Positions 5,599 to 9,562 of a stretch of DNA of 9,562 nucleotides are shown here, piece after piece. Location of the stretch: positions 1-9,562 of the forward strand of contig DFDR01000141.1 in NCBI GenBank assembly GCA_002369295.1, given 5' to 3'. Position 1 is the first letter of the stretch, and the number at the start of each line of letters is the position of its first letter. A program made the position numbers and the translations under genes. The DNA is from Desulfovibrionaceae bacterium UBA3823 (GTDB lineage: Bacteria; Desulfobacterota; Desulfovibrionia; Desulfovibrionales; Desulfovibrionaceae). The notes below the pieces were generated by a model. The model was not told the origin of the DNA, did no database searches, and saw nothing but the letters and a program-made list of their open reading frames with translations.

Positions 5599-7385
5599 AA
5601 ACAACACCTTCCATCTTTGTCCTGGCCCTTGCCCTGGCCTTGGCCGGCCTTGGCGGATGCGACGACAGCGCCCCGGGCGACGCCGCTCCCGAGGCGCCGG
5701 CCAAGGCAGACCCTGCGGCCAGGGCCGAAGCCGCGGCCCCTCCCGCCGAGGCGCTTCTGCTCCAGGGCGTGGAGGTGCAGCCGAAGCAGGACGAGCTCAG
5801 TCCCCAGGCCCGCGGCACGGCGGCCTATCTGGCCCTGATGCAGGCCATCTCCATGCAGGACGAGGACGCGGGCCTCAGCGCGGCCGAGGAGCTCGCCTCC
5901 CTTGCCGGCACCGACGACCTGCCGCCCAAGCTCTGGCTCGAGGCAGCGCTCTGGTACATGGACCGCAAGACCGTCAACGCCATTCCCTTTCTCAGGAGCG
6001 CGGTCAGGGCCTGCCCCGGCGAGGTGCCCCTGACGCTGGCCCTCTCGGAGGCCCTCTCGGACAACGGCTTTGCCGAGGAGGCCATGCGCCTGCTCGAGGA
6101 CACCCTGGCCAAGAATCCGGCAAGCGCCGACACGGCTGTCCAGCTCGGCATCACCCAGCTCAAGTCGGGCCTTGCCGAAAAGGCCTGCCAGACCTTCGAG
6201 GCCGTGAAGCCCCAGGCCCGCCCCGGCCTTGCCGACTTCTACCACGCCAAGGCCCTGGCCTCCCTCGGCAGGGACTCAGAAGCCCTGGCCCGGCTGCGCG
6301 AGGCCGTGAGAAAGCTGCCCGACTTCGAGGAGGCCTGGGCGGAAATCGCCTCGGCCTGCGAGCGCACCGGCGACATCAAGGGCGCCTGCCAGGCCTACGA
6401 GCGGCTGCTCAAGCTCAACGTTTCCGAAGGCGAGGTACGCCTCAGGCTCATTGCCTGCGCCCTGAAGATGAACCAGCCGGGCAAGGCCCTGGCCTACTGC
6501 CAGCAGGGACCCGACGATCCCTCCTTCCAGATGCGGGCAGGCGCCCTCTTTGCCGAGGCGCGCCACTACCTGCAGGCGGAAAAGCTGCTCAAGGCCCTGG
6601 CTGCCCGCGAGGCGCCCCCGCCGGAAGTCTTCCTGGTGCTTGCCGACGTCGCCTTCGAGCAGCGCCACGACCTCGACGGCGCCCTTGCCTGGCTCGCCAA
6701 GATCCCCGACTCCTCGGGCATTGCCCCCAGGAAGGGCCTCATGGCCGCGCAGCTGCTCGCCGAAGCCGGCGAGACCGATCGGGCGCTCGAGCGCGCCCGC
6801 GCAGGCAAAGTCCAGTTCCCGGACGTGCCCGACTTCGTGAACATCGAAATCCGCATCCTCTCCAAGGCAGGCCGCAAGGACGAGGCCCTTGCCAGCGCCA
6901 GGGCCGCCTGCGCCCAGTGGCCCGACGACACGGAGCTCGCCTTCCTGCTCGGCACCCTCCTCGCCGAAGGCGGCGCCAAGAAGGAGGCCTTCGGCATCAT
7001 GGAGGGCATCGTTGCCAAGGAGCCTGACAACTACCAGGCCCTCAACTTCGTCGGCTACACCCTGGCCGAGGAGAACAGGGACATTCCGAGGGCGCTGGAT
7101 CTCCTGATCCGCGCCAACCGCCTCATGCCGGGGCAGTTCTACATTCTCGACTCCCTTGCCTGGGCCCATTACCGCGCAGGGCACGCCGACGAGGCCTGGG
7201 CCTGCATCCGCGAGGCGGCCCGCCTCGACAAGGCCAGCGATCCCGCCATCTGGGAGCACTACGGCGACATCGCAAGCCAGCGGGGCCTGAAGTCCGAGGC
7301 GCGCGAAGCCTACCGCAAGGCCCTCGAGCGCAAGCCCGAGAACGCTGCCGACATCCAGCGCCGCCTGGACGCCCTCCAGCCCTAG
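5595..7385 (+). CDS. TPR-repeat outer-membrane lipoprotein
   Basis: The 596-residue protein starts at GTG 5595, overlapping the rpoH stop as GTGA, so translation is probably coupled. Residues 1-22 form a lipoprotein signal with lipobox LGGC (Cys22). Residue 24 is Asp but residue 23 is also Asp, a +2 Asp that in enterobacteria favours inner-membrane retention; the rule may not hold here. A low-complexity Ala/Pro linker (26-55) leads into tetratricopeptide repeats spanning roughly 75-590, for example EEAMRLLEDTLAKNP (161-175), DIKGACQAYERLLKLN (260-275) and SEAREAYRKALERKPEN (567-583). The segment NYQALNFVGYTLAEE (479-493) with ILDSLAWAHYRAG (517-529) is a signature I associate with TPR proteins encoded beside lolB in Pseudomonas. 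TPRs bind proteins; the partner is unknown, but the next gene's LolB-like product is the obvious candidate. Confidence 0.88.
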   Translation: MKTTPSIFVLALALALAGLGGCDDSAPGDAAPEAPAKADPAARAEAAAPPAEALLLQGVEVQPKQDELSPQARGTAAYLALMQAISMQDEDAGLSAAEELASLAGTDDLPPKLWLEAALWYMDRKTVNAIPFLRSAVRACPGEVPLTLALSEALSDNGFAEEAMRLLEDTLAKNPASADTAVQLGITQLKSGLAEKACQTFEAVKPQARPGLADFYHAKALASLGRDSEALARLREAVRKLPDFEEAWAEIASACERTGDIKGACQAYERLLKLNVSEGEVRLRLIACALKMNQPGKALAYCQQGPDDPSFQMRAGALFAEARHYLQAEKLLKALAAREAPPPEVFLVLADVAFEQRHDLDGALAWLAKIPDSSGIAPRKGLMAAQLLAEAGETDRALERARAGKVQFPDVPDFVNIEIRILSKAGRKDEALASARAACAQWPDDTELAFLLGTLLAEGGAKKEAFGIMEGIVAKEPDNYQALNFVGYTLAEENRDIPRALDLLIRANRLMPGQFYILDSLAWAHYRAGHADEAWACIREAARLDKASDPAIWEHYGDIASQRGLKSEAREAYRKALERKPENAADIQRRLDALQP

Positions 7386-7569
7386 GCCAAGCCTCCCCAG
7401 AGCCCCGTTTCCGCCCTGCTTCCGCACCGGATCCGGCCCTCCCCCTCCCCACGTTCGGCCCACCGCACCAGGTCCGGCCCATCCGCAACGTTCCCGGCCA
7501 GTCCGCACTGTTTCCGCCCCGCCCCATCCCTCCCGAATCCGGCACCTTCGCCGGCACGCAAGGCACGCC
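7386..7569 (+). repeat. C-rich, G-poor spacer with about 20-base degenerate repeats
   Basis: No gene is visible. By hand count, C is about 52% and G about 21% of the plus strand, a strong skew like Rho-loading (rut) sites. Three neighbouring units share CGGCCCA/CCGCA: 7455-7473, 7474-7493 and 7494-7513; the last two agree at 15 of 20 positions. No intrinsic terminator or obvious promoter is seen. AAGG (7560-7563) before the next ATG serves as ribosome site. Confidence 0.55.
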
Positions 7570-8340
7570 ATGCACAAGCCCGCATCCTTCCCGACTCCCC
7601 TGCTACTCCTGCCCCTGCTGGCAGCCCTCTTTCTTTCGGCCTGCGCCAAGGGGCCCGTTCCCGCGGATCCGGAAGCGGCCAGGCGCACCTGGAACGCCTT
7701 TGCCTCCCGCCAGGCGCCGGCGCCCGCCCCCTACCGCGACACGCTCAGCATGCGCTTCGGCAAGGAAGGCGACACGCGCCGCGTCGAGGCTCTCGTCTGG
7801 GGCAACGGCGCCTCGGCCATACGCCTCGACGTGCTTGCCGGCGTCGGCGCCACGGTGGCCATGATAGCCCAGGACGGCGACACCTTCCTCATGTACGCCC
7901 CGATGCAGAGGAAGGCCTTCTTCCACCAGGGCCAGGACAGCCCCCTCTTCAAGATTGGCGTGCCGCTGCCCGTTGACCTGGCGCGCCTTGAAGCCCTGCT
8001 CCAGGGCCGCTGGCAGGAAGTCTTCGGCAGGGAGTTCCTCCGTGCCGACGCCGTGCCCGCAGGCACGGCCTACGACCTGGCCCAGGGCATAGGCGGACGG
8101 CTCGTGCTGACCAAGGACGCCCTTCCCGCCTCCTGGCAGAACGAGGACTGGACCATAGCCTTCGACCTCGACGGCCAGGGCCTTGCCAGGCGCCTTGATC
8201 TCGCGAGCCGCAGGGGCGACAAGGGCATCGTGCTCGTCAAGGAGCGCGAAGCGCCCGGCGCCCCCTTCGCCAGGCGCCAGACCGCCCTGGAGCTCCCGCC
8301 AGGCACCCAGGTTCTGCCCATCGAGCGCTTCCGCCGCTAG
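7570..8340 (+). CDS. LolB-like outer-membrane lipoprotein
   Basis: The 256-residue protein has a lipoprotein signal (hydrophobic 11-22) and lipobox LSAC with Cys25, followed by Ala26, so outer-membrane sorting is expected. The body (about 55-250) has the alternating strand pattern of LolA/LolB or DUF4292 proteins: an early strand after YRDTLSMRFG (54-63), RLDVLAGVGATVAMI (85-99), DGDTFLMYAP (102-111), and IGVPLPVDLARLEALLQGR (128-146), which recalls the LolB segment with a G-x-P-I/L-P and leucine-rich helix. LolB receives lipoproteins from LolA and inserts them in the outer membrane. Direct identity to E. coli LolB is low, so the assignment rests on shape and on adjacency to the TPR lipoprotein. 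AAGG 6 bases upstream supports the ATG. The alternative is a generic DUF4292-type lipoprotein. Confidence 0.7.
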   Translation: MHKPASFPTPLLLLPLLAALFLSACAKGPVPADPEAARRTWNAFASRQAPAPAPYRDTLSMRFGKEGDTRRVEALVWGNGASAIRLDVLAGVGATVAMIAQDGDTFLMYAPMQRKAFFHQGQDSPLFKIGVPLPVDLARLEALLQGRWQEVFGREFLRADAVPAGTAYDLAQGIGGRLVLTKDALPASWQNEDWTIAFDLDGQGLARRLDLASRRGDKGIVLVKEREAPGAPFARRQTALELPPGTQVLPIERFRR

Positions 8341-8389
8341 CGCGCCAGCGCAAGCCGCGCCCGGCCTTTCCACCCCCAAGGAGCACCGC

Positions 8390-8821
8390 ATGCAGAAGAC
8401 CATCCACATAGGCTGCGACCACGCGGCCGTCGATCTCAAGAACGCCGTCATCCGCCAGCTCGAGGAGCGGGGCCTCACCGCCACCGACCACGGCACCTAC
8501 ACCGCCGACAGCTGCGACTATCCCGACATCGCCCACGACGTGTGCAGCGCCGTGGAAAAGGAGCAGGGCACGGGCATCCTGCTCTGCGGCACGGGGATCG
8601 GCATGTCCATGGCCGCCAACCGCCACCAGGGCGTCAGGGCCGCCCTGTGCACCACCGAACTCCACGCCAGGCTCGCCCGCAGGCACAACAACGCCAACGT
8701 GCTCTGCCTTGGCGCCCGCATGACGGGCGTCGAGCTGGCCAGGGCCATCGTCGACGCCTTCCTCGACACGGACTTCGAGGGCGGACGCCACCAGCGCCGC
8801 ATCGACAAGCTCTCCTGCTGA
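8390..8821 (+). CDS. rpiB: Ribose-5-phosphate isomerase B
   Basis: The enzyme interconverts ribose 5-phosphate and ribulose 5-phosphate in the cytoplasmic pentose phosphate pathway. At 143 residues it is close to E. coli RpiB (149). Key features: N-terminal GCDHA (8-12, substrate-binding Asp10 and His11), DYPDIA (43-48), the active-site loop CGTGIGMSMAANR (66-78) with catalytic-position Cys66 and Thr68, RRHNNANVL (97-105) with His99, and EGGRHQRRID (130-139) with phosphate-contacting arginines. ATG 8390 is chosen because AAGGAG (8378-8383) lies 6 bases upstream; the open frame extends further left but only as an overlap with the LolB-like gene. Some RpiB/LacAB relatives act on other sugar phosphates, but the Cys-Gly-Thr-Gly loop with this tail fits RpiB. 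Confidence 0.95.
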   Translation: MQKTIHIGCDHAAVDLKNAVIRQLEERGLTATDHGTYTADSCDYPDIAHDVCSAVEKEQGTGILLCGTGIGMSMAANRHQGVRAALCTTELHARLARRHNNANVLCLGARMTGVELARAIVDAFLDTDFEGGRHQRRIDKLSC

Positions 8822-8824
8822 CGC

Positions 8825-8872
8825 CTCCCCTGGCGCCTCACCTGGTGTCTCACCTGGCGCCGCCCTCGGCGC
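8825..8872 (+). repeat. 12-base degenerate tandem repeat, four units
   Basis: Immediately after the rpiB stop, four 12-base units follow each other: CTCCCCTGGCGC, CTCACCTGGTGT, CTCACCTGGCGC and CGCCCTCGGCGC. The two middle units differ at two positions. The repeat and the rest of the spacer to 8929 are C-rich and G-poor, like the 7386-7569 spacer. No intrinsic terminator is visible before cysS. Confidence 0.75.
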
Positions 8873-8929
8873 CTCGCCCCCCTGCCGGCCTCCCCGGCCT
8901 TCCCCACCAGCTTTCGACAAGGACAAGCC

Positions 8930-9562
8930 ATGCAGCTTTTCAATACCGCCTCCCGCAGCAAGGAGCCCTTCGTTCCCCTCCGTCCCGGCAAGGTGAACAT
9001 GTACGTCTGCGGCGTCACGGTCTACGACCTGTGCCACATCGGCCACGCCCGCTCCGCCCTGGTCTTCGACGTCCTGGTGCGCTTCCTGCGCCGCAAGGGC
9101 CTCGACGTCACCTTCGTGCGCAACTTCACCGACGTGGACGACAAGATCATCCGCCGCGCCAGCGAGGAGGGCCGGGACTGGAAGGAAGTGGCCGAAACCT
9201 ACATCAAGGCCTTCCACGAGGACATGGACGCCCTGGGCATCCTGCGCGCCGACGTCGAGCCCCGCGCCACCGAATACATGGACGGCATCATCGCCCTCTG
9301 CGGGGAGCTCGTCCAGAAGGGCTTCGCCTACGCCACGCCCTCGGGCGACGTGTACTTCTCGGTGCGCGCCTTCCCCCAGTACGGCAAGCTCTCCCGCAGG
9401 AGCCTCGACGACATGCAGGCCGGCGCCCGCGTGGCGCCCGGCGAGGAGAAGCGCGATCCCATGGACTTCGCCGTCTGGAAGGCGGCCAAGCCCGGCGAGC
9501 CCTCCTGGGAGAGCCCCTGGGGCCTGGGACGCCCCGGCTGGCACATCGAGTGCTCGGCCATG
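8930..9562 (+). CDS. cysS: Cysteinyl-tRNA synthetase, N-terminal part (runs off right edge)
   Basis: The enzyme charges tRNA-Cys with cysteine using ATP. The first 211 codons are present, in frame to the last base; full-length enzymes are about 460-490 residues. Visible class I synthetase features are zinc-ligand Cys27 in YVCGVTVYD (25-33), the HIGH signature HIGHAR (36-41), [12 protein letters not shown] (63-74), and GWHIECSAM (203-211) with the second zinc-ligand Cys208. The later zinc ligands (His/Glu) and the KMSKS motif lie outside the window. AAGGA (8919-8923) sits 6 bases before the ATG, supporting this start. The gene follows rpiB by 108 bases on the same strand, with no terminator seen, so readthrough from the rpoH cluster is possible. 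Confidence 0.97.
   Translation, partial: MQLFNTASRSKEPFVPLRPGKVNMYVCGVTVYDLCHIGHARSALVFDVLVRFLRRKGLDVTFVRNFTDVDDKIIRRASEEGRDWKEVAETYIKAFHEDMDALGILRADVEPRATEYMDGIIALCGELVQKGFAYATPSGDVYFSVRAFPQYGKLSRRSLDDMQAGARVAPGEEKRDPMDFAVWKAAKPGEPSWESPWGLGRPGWHIECSAM

Noticed and set aside
4243..5607. 454-codon open frame on the minus strand, longer than rpoH itself
   Set aside because: It lies opposite rpoH, whose sigma regions are unmistakable; the translation has no domain and no ribosome site.
7455..7513. Repeats resembling a CRISPR array
   Set aside because: Units are directly adjacent, degenerate and only about 20 bases, with no unique spacers and no cas genes in the window.
6276..7688. 470-codon minus-strand frame
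   Set aside because: It is antisense to the TPR gene and shows only biased composition.
8183..8821. Longer 212-residue form of rpiB
   Set aside because: The extension overlaps the end of the LolB-like gene in another frame; ATG 8390 has AAGGAG and gives the family's normal N-terminus.

Overview
This is a GC-rich bacterial chromosomal window, most likely from a sulfate-reducing deltaproteobacterium of the Desulfovibrionaceae type. That placement is an inference. It rests on the strong G/C preference at third codon positions, a short arginine-pathway-type N-acetyltransferase, an RpoH-class sigma factor with a long N-terminal extension, and a gene order (sigma factor, TPR lipoprotein, LolB-like lipoprotein, rpiB, cysS) that I remember from Desulfovibrio genomes but could not look up.

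The window is two divergent gene clusters around a regulatory gap at 4022-4326. Leftward (minus strand), in order of transcription, are a periplasmic TlpA/ResA-like thioredoxin (4021-3551), a short N-acetylglutamate-synthase-like acetyltransferase (3543-3076), a hairpin-rich gap with an intrinsic terminator, hypoxanthine phosphoribosyltransferase hpt (2983-2447), and a membrane protein with an N-terminal zinc ribbon and a DUF3426-like C-terminal domain (2420-1374). After a 326-base spacer comes a secreted TonB/TolA C-terminal-domain protein that runs off the left edge (1047 to beyond 1). That last gene has no stop codon in the window, so it is easy to miss.

Rightward (plus strand) are rpoH (4327-5598), a 596-residue TPR lipoprotein whose GTG start overlaps the rpoH stop (5595-7385), a C-rich spacer, a LolB-like lipoprotein (7570-8340), rpiB (8390-8821), a short tandem repeat, and the first 211 codons of cysS (8930 to beyond 9562). 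The TPR and LolB-like lipoproteins probably work together at the outer membrane. rpiB (pentose phosphate) and cysS (cysteinyl-tRNA) are housekeeping genes.

The most interesting signals are regulatory. A perfect inverted repeat fitting CTGT-N8-ACAG (LexA-box-like) overlaps the candidate -35 of the tlpA promoter. The leader before hpt has a strong terminator and a competing upstream hairpin. The tlpA leader is built from consecutive GC-rich hairpins. The rpoH 5' leader can fold so that its ribosome binding site is paired. I found no CRISPR array, insertion sequence, tRNA or rRNA, and no clear evidence of an undescribed multi-gene system.
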